Shown here: positions 6,262 to 14,543 of the stretch, in pieces | How the letters are laid out: each line of letters starts with the position of its first letter | Position numbering within the stretch: the stretch's first letter is position 1 | From: Microbacteriaceae bacterium UBA963 | GTDB lineage: Bacteria; Actinomycetota; Actinomycetes; Actinomycetales; Microbacteriaceae | Assembly (NCBI GenBank): GCA_002292955.1 | Contig: DBCH01000149.1 | Span: forward strand, 1 to 25,449 | DNA: 25,449 nucleotides | Direction: 5' to 3' | The notes under the pieces: generated by a model | What the model was told of the DNA's origin: nothing | Databases searched by the model: none | What the model saw: only the letters and a program-made list of their open reading frames with translations | Program-made: the position numbers and the translations under genes

Positions 6262-9200
6262 GTGGTATTTCACGGGCTTTCGCGCGCCATCCAGCGCGCC
6301 CCGTCGGTGCAACAGGCTTTGGAACACTCCGCCGCGTCAGCCGCTTTTTCCCTGCCGGAAGGCCTCAACGCCCCCCTGCTCGCCGCCCTGCTCGATGAGC
6401 GCATTCGCACTGGGCTGGGCTCTTCTCTCGTGCTGATTACCGCAACCGGACGCGAGTCGGAATCGGTGGCACAGGCGCTTCGCGTGCTGGTACCCGACGT
6501 TGACACCGTGCACTTTCCCGCCTGGGAAACCCTTCCTCACGAGAGACTCAGCCCGAGTCCGGAGATTGTTGGAGCGCGCTTGCGGGCGCTGCGCCGACTG
6601 CAGACCGGAGCCGATGGCCGACCGCTCATTCTCACCACATCCGTTCGGGGCGCACTGCAACCGATTGCCGCCAATGTGTTGAGCGTGGACTCCGTTGCCC
6701 TCCAGGTCGGCTCGCGGGGTATCGATCTTCGCGCCCTCAGCGCTCACCTCGTCGACCTCGCGTACACGCGCGTCGACATGGTGGGGCGTCGCGGGGAGTT
6801 TGCCGTTCGCGGCGGAATTCTTGATGTCTTCCCGCCGGATGCCGCTCACCCGGTGCGCGTGGACTTCTTCGGCGACGAGATTGAGTCGATGACGCCGTTC
6901 GCGGTGGCCGACCAACGGTCCCTTGACGAGCACCTCACCAGTCTTGAGCTGGGTCCCAGTCGCGAACTGCTGCTCACGGATTCAGTGCGTCAGCGCGCGC
7001 GAGAGATGGTGCTCGAGTTTCCCAACATTTCAACCATGCTCGAGAAGATTGCCCAGGGCATTCCGGTCGAAGGCATGGAATCTCTCACGCCCGCGCTGGT
7101 CGACCAGCTCGTTCCCCTCACACACTTCGCCCCCGACGGAACGGCGCTCGCAGTTCTCGCACCCGAGCGCGTGCGCACCCGGGCCGCCCATGTGGCCCAG
7201 ACCAACAACGAATTTCTCGATGCCGCGTGGCACGCTGCGTCGGTGGGCGCCTCCGCTCCCATCGACCTGAGCTCGGGTGACTTTCTCGACATCGACGACC
7301 TCCGTGCCTCATTCCTCGGTCCGTGGTGGACGCTCTCGAGCTTCGCCTCGGGCGACGATGACGAGGTGCGCATCTCGGCCGATGCGGTGCCGCTGACCGC
7401 GGGCGACATCGACGCCATGGTGAACCACATCGGGGCACGCCAAAAGGAGGGATGGAGCGTCGTCGTTGCCGTGGAGGGTGCGGGACTCGTCGAGCGCGCC
7501 GGCCAACTGCTTGCTGAGCACGACATCGGGTCGCGGCCCGTTGATGCGGTGCCAGACCTCTGCGAACCCGGTGTCATTTACCTTGTGCAGGGCACCCTCG
7601 AGCACGGATTTCAGTTGCCAGACATTGCTCTCGAGGTCGTCGTTGAGTCGGAGTTTTACGGTCGGTCGGCCTCCTACGATGCGCGTGCGCCACGAAAGCT
7701 GGCCGCCCGCCGCCGCAACGTGGTCGACCCGCTGCAGCTCACCGCGGGCGACATCGTGGTCCACGAAACGCACGGTATCGGTCGGTTCCTTGAGCTTGTG
7801 CAGCGAGAGGTGTCATCGGGAGGTCGAAACCCGGTGAAGACCCAGCGCGAGTATCTGCTGATTGAGTACGCACCCAGCAAACGCGGATTCCCGGGAGACA
7901 AACTCTACGTGCCCACCGACCAGCTCGATCAGATCACGCGCTACGTGGGTGGCGAAGAGCCGGCGTTGAGCAAAATGGGCGGCAGCGATTGGTCCGGCGC
8001 CAAGTCGCGCGCTCGTCGCGCGGTGCGCGACATTGCGGTGGAGTTGGTCAAGCTCTATTCGGCGCGCCAGTCGAGCCGCGGTCACGCCTTCGCGCCCGAC
8101 ACGCCCTGGCAGCGCGAGCTGGAGGAGGCGTTCCCCTTTGCGGAGACGCCCGATCAGCTCACGACGATCGATGAGGTCAAGGCCGACATGGAAAGTCCGA
8201 TTCCCATGGATCGCCTGCTCTCGGGCGATGTTGGTTTTGGCAAGACCGAGGTAGCCGTGCGGGCCACGTTCAAGGCCGTGCAAGACGGCAAGCAGGTGGC
8301 CGTTCTGGTGCCCACCACGCTTCTCGTGCGCCAGCACATGGAGACCTTCCTTGAGCGTTTCGCCGGCTTCCCGGTTCACGTGCGCGCCCTGAGCCGTTTC
8401 CAGTCCGACAAAGAGGCGCGCGAGACCAAGGCGGGTCTCGTCGACGGCTCGGTGGACGTGGTCATCGGCACCCACCGCATTCTGGCCGACGGCATGGTGT
8501 TCAAGGACCTCGGCCTCGTGATCATCGACGAGGAGCAGCGATTTGGCGTTGAACACAAGGAGGCTCTCAAGAAATTCAAGAACAACGTGGATGTGCTCGC
8601 GATGAGCGCCACCCCCATTCCGCGCACGCTCGAGATGGCGGTCACCGGCATTCGTGAGATGTCGACACTTGCCACGCCCCCCGAGGACCGACACCCCATC
8701 CTCACGTTTGTGGGTCCGTACTCCGACAAACAGGCGGCCGCTGCCATCCGACGTGAACTACTGCGCGAGGGGCAGATTTTCTTCGTGCACAACCGCGTCT
8801 CCAGCATCAGCGGAGCCGCGGCCAAGGTCGCCGAGCTTGTTCCCGAAGCACGCGTTGCGGTAGCCCACGGCCAGATGTCCGAGACCGATCTTGAGCGGGT
8901 CATCGTTGACTTTTGGGAGCGCAAGTTCGACGTGTTGGTCACCACCACCATTATCGAGACCGGCCTCGACATCGCCAACGCCAACACCCTCATCATTGAT
9001 CGCGCCGAGAAGTTCGGCCTGAGTCAGCTGCATCAGTTGCGCGGTCGCGTGGGTCGCGGTCGCGAACGAGCCTATGCCTACCTGTTCGTCGACCCCGAGA
9101 AGCCGCTCACCGAGACCGCCCACGATCGCCTTGGCGCTCTCGCCGCCAACAACGAACTCGGCTCGGGCACTCAGATTGCGCTCAAAGACCTCGAGATTCG

Positions 9201-9765
9201 CGGCGCGGGAAACCTGCTCGGCGGTGAACAGTCGGGCCACATTGCCGGAGTGGGATTCGACCTCTACCTGCGCATGATCGGGGAGGCGGTTTCGGCATTC
9301 CGCGGCGACGTGGTGGAGGGCCAGACCGAACTGCGCCTCGAGATACCCGTGGACGCGCGCATCCCCGAAGACTACGTCGACAGCGAGCGCCTACGCCTGG
9401 AGGCGTATCAAAAGCTGTCGGTGGCCGGTTCGCCCACCTCGACCGATGACCAGCTTGTCCTCGTTCGCGACGAACTGACCGACCGCTATGGAGAACTCCC
9501 CGCTCCGGTGGAGACGCTCTTCCGGATTTCCGCCCTGCGCCGCCGGGCTTATCTTGCCGGCCTCTCGGATGTCGTGGTGATGGGTTCGAACCTTCGCATC
9601 ACACCACTCGATCTGCCCGACTCGAAGCAGGTGCGCTTGACGCGTCTCTATCCCGGCGCCAAGTACGTACCCTCGCATCGGGTGGTGACCATCCCCCTGC
9701 CGGAAGACGCGAGCGACCTTGTGGCCTGGGTCAATGAGATTTTTGACGAGCTCGTGACGCCCTAG
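6262..9765 (+). CDS. mfd: Transcription-repair coupling factor (Mfd helicase/translocase)
   Basis: Mfd pushes RNA polymerase off at template lesions and recruits UvrA for transcription-coupled repair. The product has 1167 residues, the usual full length. The N-terminal third resembles UvrB (FPAWETLPHERLSPSPEIVG; RRGEFAVRGGILDVFPP). The RNA-polymerase-interacting domain is near residue 485-570 (LTAGDIVVHETHGIGRF; YAPSKRGFPGDKLYVP). The translocase has Walker A SGDVGFGKTEVA near 652-663, motif II DEEQRFGVEHKE near 756, and SATPIPRTLEMAVTGIREMS near 785. The TRG and helicase motifs follow (TTTIIETGLDIANANTLIID; QLHQLRGRVGRG), and the C-terminal TRCF domain covers about 1010-1110. It starts with GTG four bases after the pth stop. 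Its last 35 bases overlap the convergent nhaA. Confidence 0.98.
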   Translation: MVFHGLSRAIQRAPSVQQALEHSAASAAFSLPEGLNAPLLAALLDERIRTGLGSSLVLITATGRESESVAQALRVLVPDVDTVHFPAWETLPHERLSPSPEIVGARLRALRRLQTGADGRPLILTTSVRGALQPIAANVLSVDSVALQVGSRGIDLRALSAHLVDLAYTRVDMVGRRGEFAVRGGILDVFPPDAAHPVRVDFFGDEIESMTPFAVADQRSLDEHLTSLELGPSRELLLTDSVRQRAREMVLEFPNISTMLEKIAQGIPVEGMESLTPALVDQLVPLTHFAPDGTALAVLAPERVRTRAAHVAQTNNEFLDAAWHAASVGASAPIDLSSGDFLDIDDLRASFLGPWWTLSSFASGDDDEVRISADAVPLTAGDIDAMVNHIGARQKEGWSVVVAVEGAGLVERAGQLLAEHDIGSRPVDAVPDLCEPGVIYLVQGTLEHGFQLPDIALEVVVESEFYGRSASYDARAPRKLAARRRNVVDPLQLTAGDIVVHETHGIGRFLELVQREVSSGGRNPVKTQREYLLIEYAPSKRGFPGDKLYVPTDQLDQITRYVGGEEPALSKMGGSDWSGAKSRARRAVRDIAVELVKLYSARQSSRGHAFAPDTPWQRELEEAFPFAETPDQLTTIDEVKADMESPIPMDRLLSGDVGFGKTEVAVRATFKAVQDGKQVAVLVPTTLLVRQHMETFLERFAGFPVHVRALSRFQSDKEARETKAGLVDGSVDVVIGTHRILADGMVFKDLGLVIIDEEQRFGVEHKEALKKFKNNVDVLAMSATPIPRTLEMAVTGIREMSTLATPPEDRHPILTFVGPYSDKQAAAAIRRELLREGQIFFVHNRVSSISGAAAKVAELVPEARVAVAHGQMSETDLERVIVDFWERKFDVLVTTTIIETGLDIANANTLIIDRAEKFGLSQLHQLRGRVGRGRERAYAYLFVDPEKPLTETAHDRLGALAANNELGSGTQIALKDLEIRGAGNLLGGEQSGHIAGVGFDLYLRMIGEAVSAFRGDVVEGQTELRLEIPVDARIPEDYVDSERLRLEAYQKLSVAGSPTSTDDQLVLVRDELTDRYGELPAPVETLFRISALRRRAYLAGLSDVVVMGSNLRITPLDLPDSKQVRLTRLYPGAKYVPSHRVVTIPLPEDASDLVAWVNEIFDELVTP

Positions 9766-10888
9766 CGCGCCACGCCAAAAGCGCACCGCCCACCACGATG
9801 CTCACGGCCGATCCACACAGCACCGCCAGCACTCCCTGATCGCGCAACACTTCGTTGTCGGCGAGAGCCAGCTCGTTGAGCAGGAGCGACACCGTGAATC
9901 CGATACCCGCCACCACTGACACAGCGGCTAAATCCCAGCCGCGCACGCCGGTTCCCTTGCGTGCCGCGAGCGCGATGAGGCTGCCCGCCACCATGATGCC
10001 CACAAACTTGCCCACGGGCAGGGCCAGGCTGATGCCCCAGAAAACAGGCGACAGCGGAGTGACCGACACGTCGGGAATCACCACGAGGGCAGCCACGAAG
10101 GCGAACAGGGGCAAGATCACGGCGTTGTTTACCGGCAGGAGGGCATGGGCCGCGCGAGTCGACACCTTGGGGCTCATGAGGAGCCCCAAGGCCACGCCCG
10201 CGATGGTCGCGTGCACTCCGGAGACGTAAACGAGGTACCACGTCATGAGCGAGAGCAGAATGAGAAGGGGATAGCGCACGGCCTTGGGGCCGCGACTGGC
10301 ACTCACGATACACACGGCGATAATCGCTGTGACGGCGCCGATGAGAGCTCCCAGATCCAGGCCCTGGGTAAAAACCACAGCAATGATGAGAATCGCCACA
10401 AGGTCGTCGAGCACGGCAAGGGCGAGCAGGAACACCCGGATGCGCGGAGGAAGGCCGCGCCCCACAAGAGCGATGAGCCCAAGGGCGAACGCGATGTCGG
10501 TGGCCGTGGGAATGGGCCATCCGCCAGCGTCGGTGCTTCCCGCGATGACGAGATAGAGGCCCGCGGGCACGACCACACCGCCGAGCGCAGCGACGGCCGG
10601 AGCCGTCGCCTTTTGCCATGTGTTGAGTTCTCCTCGGGTGAGTTCAAAACGTAGCTCAACGGCAACGATGAAGAAAAAAACGGCGAGCAAGCCGTCGGTC
10701 ACCCAGTGGCCCAAACTGAGCTCAAGTCCGATGGACGCCGGCCCGAAGTATTCGTCGGACAGCGCAATCAATCCTGGCCCGGCAACGGTGTTGGCCAGAA
10801 TCAGTCCGAGCGCTGCAGCGGAGGCAAGGGCGATGGCGGCATAACGATCCGAGCGAAAGACGTGAGTTATTCGACGCGGGGCGGCCAT
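9731..10888 (-). CDS. nhaA: NhaA-type Na+/H+ antiporter
   Basis: NhaA is an inner-membrane antiporter that expels sodium in exchange for protons, serving pH and salt homeostasis. The 385-residue product is the usual length, with about a dozen hydrophobic segments. Diagnostic residues are present: TATDIAFALG with Asp131, and AVLDDLVAI with Asp161-Asp162, matching E. coli Asp133, Asp163 and Asp164. VAVELRFELTRGEL near 75-88 is also typical. The ATG at 10888 lacks a Shine-Dalgarno site but has TAGGCT 6 bases upstream, so a leaderless message is possible. It begins 37 bases after the ramB-like stop on the same strand, so co-transcription is also possible. Its 3' end overlaps mfd tail-to-tail by 35 bases. 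Confidence 0.96.
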   Translation of the reverse strand: MAAPRRITHVFRSDRYAAIALASAAALGLILANTVAGPGLIALSDEYFGPASIGLELSLGHWVTDGLLAVFFFIVAVELRFELTRGELNTWQKATAPAVAALGGVVVPAGLYLVIAGSTDAGGWPIPTATDIAFALGLIALVGRGLPPRIRVFLLALAVLDDLVAILIIAVVFTQGLDLGALIGAVTAIIAVCIVSASRGPKAVRYPLLILLSLMTWYLVYVSGVHATIAGVALGLLMSPKVSTRAAHALLPVNNAVILPLFAFVAALVVIPDVSVTPLSPVFWGISLALPVGKFVGIMVAGSLIALAARKGTGVRGWDLAAVSVVAGIGFTVSLLLNELALADNEVLRDQGVLAVLCGSAVSIVVGGALLAWRARASRARQKSH

Positions 10889-10894
10889 GAACTA

Positions 10895-10900
10895 AGCCTA
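10895..10900 (-). promoter_or_regulatory. Candidate leaderless -10 element for nhaA
   Basis: On the minus strand TAGGCT is followed by exactly 6 bases (TAGTTC) and then the nhaA ATG at 10888. No ribosome binding site and no good -35 are seen. Confidence 0.35.
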
Positions 10901-10925
10901 AGCGTGCCAGCTGCACGCCCGAGGG

Positions 10926-12365
10926 CTAGCGCGGTGCCCGGGCGTGACGCTCGAGAAACTCATAGACCTCGGTTTGATCCACGCCGGGGAAGGTTCCCGT
11001 GGGCAGGGGTGCGAGAACATAGGGATTCATGCGCGCACTCGGCCACACTTTGCCCGCCCACCGATCGCGCAGGTCGTTGGTGGGCGTTTTGCAACACGTG
11101 GGGTCGGGGCACGTGGAGACCTGTCGGTAGGTCGTATCGCGTCCGCGGAACCACTGGGCGTCTTCGAACCGCACGCCGATGCTAATGGCGAACTCCTCGT
11201 TGGTGGCGTATCCGGTCTGCGTGGCATCCCAGAACGTGCCCTCGGCAGTGTCGGTGTACTGGTAGAACTCGGTGGTGCGGTTGGTGCGGGTGAAGGCCAC
11301 GCGCGCGGGCCACTTGCGGCAAATCGCCTGTCCTTCAATCGTTCCGTGGCTATCAGCGGGAATGGGCAGTCCGTCGTTCTCATACCCACGAAAGAGCCCG
11401 CCATCGTCGTTGACTCGCAAGAAATGAACGCTGAGGTCGAGGTGACTCGTCGCTAGATTCGTGAAGCGCAGGGCGGCGGCTTCGTGCGTCACTCCAAAGG
11501 CGTCGCGAAAGTCTTCGATGGCAATGTTGCGCTCCGCCTTGGCCTCCCGCAGGAAGGCCACCGAACGCTCCCGCGGCAAGAGGCAGGCACACGCGAAGTA
11601 GTTGATCTCGAGACGCTGCTTGAGAAACTCCGCGTAGTTTTCGGGGCGCTCGTGACCGAGCAGTCGATGGGCAATGGCTTGGAGGGCCATGGCGCGTAGA
11701 CCGTGACCGCCCGGGATCGAGGCCGGCGGAATGTAGATACGGCCGTTCTCGAGGTCGGTGAGGCTGCGGGCCGCACTGGGCAGGTCGTCCACGTAGATCA
11801 GCGTGAATCCGGTGAGCTCCGCCATCTCGGCCACCGTGCGGTGCATGAGCGCTCCCGTGGTGTGTCCGGCGCGTTTCACGAGGTCTTCGGCCAGGGCATC
11901 CAGCTCGGGCATGTAGTTGGCATTCTCACGCTGCACCTGCTGCAGTGCGGTATTCGCGCGTCGGGCCTCTTCCGGCGTGGCGATGGCCTCCCGTGAACGC
12001 CGATCGATTTCGCGGCTCAAGCCCACAATCACTTCGAGGGCTTCGTCGGGGATTGACTTACTGTTGCGCAGGGTGGGCAGGTTGAGGCTGGTAAAGAGCT
12101 CGGCGCCCTGAAGGCGCCCGAGTTCAATTTCGAGCTCCGAGCGCCGGTCGGGCGCTTCGCCCGAGAGTAGGTCGGTGAGCGCGACGCCCAGCGCGGTCGC
12201 GAGGGCAGTGAGCGCAGACAGTTTGGGTTCGCGCCGGCCGTTCTCGATCTGCGAGAGCTGGCTGGGGAGCAGGCCCACAGCATCACCCAGCTGTTCGAGG
12301 GTGAGACCGGCTTTCGCGCGAAAGAAGCGGAGGCGTTTGCCGAGAATCATGACATCATTGCTCAT
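10926..12365 (-). CDS. ramB: RamB-like XRE-family transcriptional regulator
   Basis: The 479-residue protein has the architecture of the RamB family, known in Corynebacterium as a regulator of acetate metabolism genes; that protein is about 474 residues long. An XRE helix-turn-helix is at about residues 8-68 (LTLEQLGDAVGLLPSQLSQIENGRREP). A central IrrE/ImmA-like region is near 230-290 (MALQAIAHRLLGHERPENY); it lacks an intact HExxH metalloprotease motif. The C-terminal family-typical segment carries CPDPTCC (Cys419, Cys424, Cys425), possibly a ligand or metal site. It is divergent from pckG over 146 AT-rich bases. The ATG at 12365 has only weak ribosome-binding potential and TAAAGT lies 6 bases upstream, suggesting a leaderless message. 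The symbol is given by family resemblance; the actual targets here are inferred. Confidence 0.8.
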   Translation of the reverse strand: MSNDVMILGKRLRFFRAKAGLTLEQLGDAVGLLPSQLSQIENGRREPKLSALTALATALGVALTDLLSGEAPDRRSELEIELGRLQGAELFTSLNLPTLRNSKSIPDEALEVIVGLSREIDRRSREAIATPEEARRANTALQQVQRENANYMPELDALAEDLVKRAGHTTGALMHRTVAEMAELTGFTLIYVDDLPSAARSLTDLENGRIYIPPASIPGGHGLRAMALQAIAHRLLGHERPENYAEFLKQRLEINYFACACLLPRERSVAFLREAKAERNIAIEDFRDAFGVTHEAAALRFTNLATSHLDLSVHFLRVNDDGGLFRGYENDGLPIPADSHGTIEGQAICRKWPARVAFTRTNRTTEFYQYTDTAEGTFWDATQTGYATNEEFAISIGVRFEDAQWFRGRDTTYRQVSTCPDPTCCKTPTNDLRDRWAGKVWPSARMNPYVLAPLPTGTFPGVDQTEVYEFLERHARAPR

Positions 12366-12368
12366 TTC

Positions 12369-12383
12369 TTCACTTTACGTGAA
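12369..12383. promoter_or_regulatory. Palindrome over the ramB-like -10 (candidate operator)
   Basis: TTCACTTTACGTGAA is a perfect inverted repeat (TTCAC, 5-base spacer, GTGAA). Read on the minus strand its centre contains TAAAGT (12372-12377), which lies exactly 6 bases before the regulator's ATG. A protein bound here would block that promoter, which suits autoregulation. Further TTCACG copies occur at 12395-12400 and 12459-12464. Confidence 0.45.
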
Positions 12384-12409
12384 AAAAAGCAAATCTTCAC
12401 GCAACTTTT

Positions 12410-12423
12410 TGGGATAAATCCCA
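12410..12423. promoter_or_regulatory. Palindrome between the ramB-like gene and pckG (candidate operator)
   Basis: TGGGATAAATCCCA consists of 6-bp perfect arms (TGGGAT and ATCCCA) around AA. It lies about 90 bases upstream of pckG and 45 bases upstream of the regulator, in an AT-rich stretch. It is a candidate protein-binding site; which protein binds is not known from the sequence. Confidence 0.4.
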
Positions 12424-12511
12424 GAAAGCTTGCTTCAGAATTGAAATTGTCTCCGACATTCACGAATTTATTGAACGTTGGGGCACGAGACGCACGAGAC
12501 AAGGGAGTCGT

Positions 12512-14368
12512 ATGACCATCGCACCCGCCGCACCCGCCAGCAAAGTTCCCATAGCCACGTCGCTTGGCGAGCCCCCCTTCGTGACCAACCGCGCCCTCCT
12601 CAAGTGGATCTCGGACATCGCCACCCTCACGCAGCCCGAACGCATCCACTGGTGCGACGGCTCGCAGGAAGAGTGGTACGAACTCACGCGTGATCTTATT
12701 TCGCAGGGCGTGCTGATCCCGCTGAACCCTGAACTTCGTCCCGACAGTTTTCTGGTTCGATCGGATCCGGACGACGTGGCACGCGTGGAAGACCGCACCT
12801 TCATTTGCTCGCGCAAGAAGGAGGACGCCGGACCCACCAACAACTGGCGCAACCCCGACGAGATGAACGACGAACTGCGCGGACTGTTTTCGGGCAGTAT
12901 GCGCGGTCGCACGATGTACGTGGTGCCTTTCTCGATGGGTCCTCTCGGGGGTCCCATCTCTCAGCTGGGCATCCAACTCACCGATTCGCCCTACGCCGTT
13001 CTGAACATGCGCATCATGACGCGCATGGGATTCGATGCCCTGGCGCTCATCGACGACAAGACGCCGTGGGTGCCCGCCGTGCACTCCGTGGGTTCCCCCC
13101 TCGTCGACGAAAGCGGAAATCGCACCGACGATGTTGTGTGGCCCAGTAGCAGCACCAAGTACATCTGCCACTTCCCCGAGTCGCGCGAGATTTGGTCTTA
13201 CGGTTCGGGATACGGCGGGAATGCGCTCCTGTCGAAGAAGTGCTTCAGCCTGCGCATCGGCTCCTTCATGGGAAGCCAAGAGGGCTGGCTGGCTGAGCAC
13301 ATGCTCATCCTCAAGCTCACCTCTCCCGAGAACAAGGCGTACCACGTGGCCGCTGCTTTCCCGTCGGCCTGTGGCAAGACCAACCTCGCCATGATCACCC
13401 CCACCATTCCTGGCTGGAAAGCCGAGACGATTGGCGATGACATTGCGTGGCTGCGCCCCGGTAAAGACGGACGCCTTTACGCCATCAACCCCGAGGCCGG
13501 CTTCTTTGGGGTGGCACCGGGAACCGGTGAGAAGACCAATCCCGTGGCCATGCACACCATCTGGGGCAACACCATCTTCACCAACGTCGGGCTCACCGAT
13601 GACGGAGACGTGTGGTGGGAGGGCATGACCGAACAGGCTCCAGCACACCTCATCGATTGGCGGGGAGAAGACTGGACCCCCGACTCGGGCCGTCTCGCTG
13701 CGCACCCCAACTCGCGCTTCACCGTTCCCATTCAGCAGTGCCCCACCCTTTCTGACGAATGGTTTGAGAGTGACGGCGTGCCCCTCGACGCCATCATCTT
13801 TGGTGGTCGCCGAGCCACCAATATCCCTCTTGTTGCCGAAGCCCTCGACTGGGAACACGGTGTCTTCATGGGGGCCACGGTCTCGAGTGAGCAGACGGCC
13901 GCCGCCGAGGGAACCGTTGGCGAACTGCGCCGCGACCCTTTCGCCATGTTGCCGTTCTGTGGTTACAACATGGCCGACTACTGGCAACACTGGCTCGACA
14001 TGGGCGCGAAGATGGGCGAGAACGCGCCCAAGATCTACCAGGTGAACTGGTTCCGCAAAGACGACCAGGGGGACTTCCTCTGGCCCGGCTTTGGCGAGAA
14101 CTCGCGCGTTCTCGAGTGGATTTGTCGCCGTGTAGACGGCGATGCAGCGGTCACCGACCTGCCCGTCGGTCGGGTCCCCGCGGAGGGCTCGCTCAACCTC
14201 GAGGGACTCGAGATTGCGCCGTCCAGCATGGAGCAGCTCTTCGCTGTTGATCCCGCAATGTGGTCTGCCGAGTGCGACCTCACCGAGGGTTTCTTCGACA
14301 AGTTCGGGTCGCGCCTGCCCAAAGTTTTGACCGCACAACTTCAGTCACTGCGCAAGCGCCTGACGTAG
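12512..14368 (+). CDS. pckG: Phosphoenolpyruvate carboxykinase (GTP)
   Basis: PckG converts oxaloacetate and GTP to phosphoenolpyruvate, CO2 and GDP; it is the entry to gluconeogenesis from acids and fatty acids. The 618-residue product matches the GTP-dependent class (about 600-620), not the ATP class. Signatures are RSDPDDVARVEDRTFICS near 85-105, the active-site P-loop AFPSACGKTNLAM with reactive Cys287, GDDIAWLRPGKDGRLYAINP near 308-327, NPEAGFFGVAPGT, and FGGRRATN near 430. The ATG at 12512 is preceded by AAGGGAG. It is divergent from the RamB-like gene, and two stem-loops follow the stop. It probably forms a single-gene transcript, plausibly controlled by carbon source through the upstream palindromes (inference). 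Confidence 0.97.
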   Translation: MTIAPAAPASKVPIATSLGEPPFVTNRALLKWISDIATLTQPERIHWCDGSQEEWYELTRDLISQGVLIPLNPELRPDSFLVRSDPDDVARVEDRTFICSRKKEDAGPTNNWRNPDEMNDELRGLFSGSMRGRTMYVVPFSMGPLGGPISQLGIQLTDSPYAVLNMRIMTRMGFDALALIDDKTPWVPAVHSVGSPLVDESGNRTDDVVWPSSSTKYICHFPESREIWSYGSGYGGNALLSKKCFSLRIGSFMGSQEGWLAEHMLILKLTSPENKAYHVAAAFPSACGKTNLAMITPTIPGWKAETIGDDIAWLRPGKDGRLYAINPEAGFFGVAPGTGEKTNPVAMHTIWGNTIFTNVGLTDDGDVWWEGMTEQAPAHLIDWRGEDWTPDSGRLAAHPNSRFTVPIQQCPTLSDEWFESDGVPLDAIIFGGRRATNIPLVAEALDWEHGVFMGATVSSEQTAAAEGTVGELRRDPFAMLPFCGYNMADYWQHWLDMGAKMGENAPKIYQVNWFRKDDQGDFLWPGFGENSRVLEWICRRVDGDAAVTDLPVGRVPAEGSLNLEGLEIAPSSMEQLFAVDPAMWSAECDLTEGFFDKFGSRLPKVLTAQLQSLRKRLT

Positions 14369-14380
14369 GTCACCCAAGCT

Positions 14381-14416
14381 GCGATGCGCACCGGATCGTC
14401 TCACCGGTTGCATCGC
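14381..14416 (+). other. Stem-loop 1 downstream of pckG (twin of the following terminator)
   Basis: GCGATGC (14381-14387) pairs with GCATCGC (14410-14416). Inside them ACCGG pairs with CCGGT around the loop ATCGTCTCA. The core CCGGATCGTCTCACCGG (14391-14407) is nearly repeated in the next stem-loop at 14437-14453, with two mismatches in 17 bases. No T-tract follows. Confidence 0.6.
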
Positions 14417-14423
14417 TTATCAA

Positions 14424-14466
14424 AAAGTGGGGGCATCCGGCTCGTCTCATCGGATGCCCCCACTTT
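14424..14466 (+). terminator. Strong stem-loop terminator after pckG
   Basis: A perfect 16-bp stem (14424-14439 with 14451-14466) encloses an 11-base loop, GCTCGTCTCAT. The stem includes GTGGGGGCATCCG and its complement. On the plus strand only TTT closes the stem and the T-run is broken (CTTTCTC). On the minus strand the stem is followed by TTTTTG, so the signal looks bidirectional and may be stronger against minus-strand transcription. Confidence 0.8.
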
Positions 14467-14543
14467 CTCATGACACAATGACTGCCACACGGGGAGTTTT
14501 TGGCTGCACCGGCTCTGATGCCGGGTGACGAATTGGAGCGAGC

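Noticed and set aside
7813..8694. Minus-strand ORF of 293 codons inside mfd
   Set aside because: It is antisense to the helicase motifs of Mfd and has no recognisable protein features.
12362..14338. Minus-strand ORF of 658 codons across pckG
   Set aside because: It mirrors the well-supported pckG frame; the translation has no family features and it runs into the ramB-like start region.
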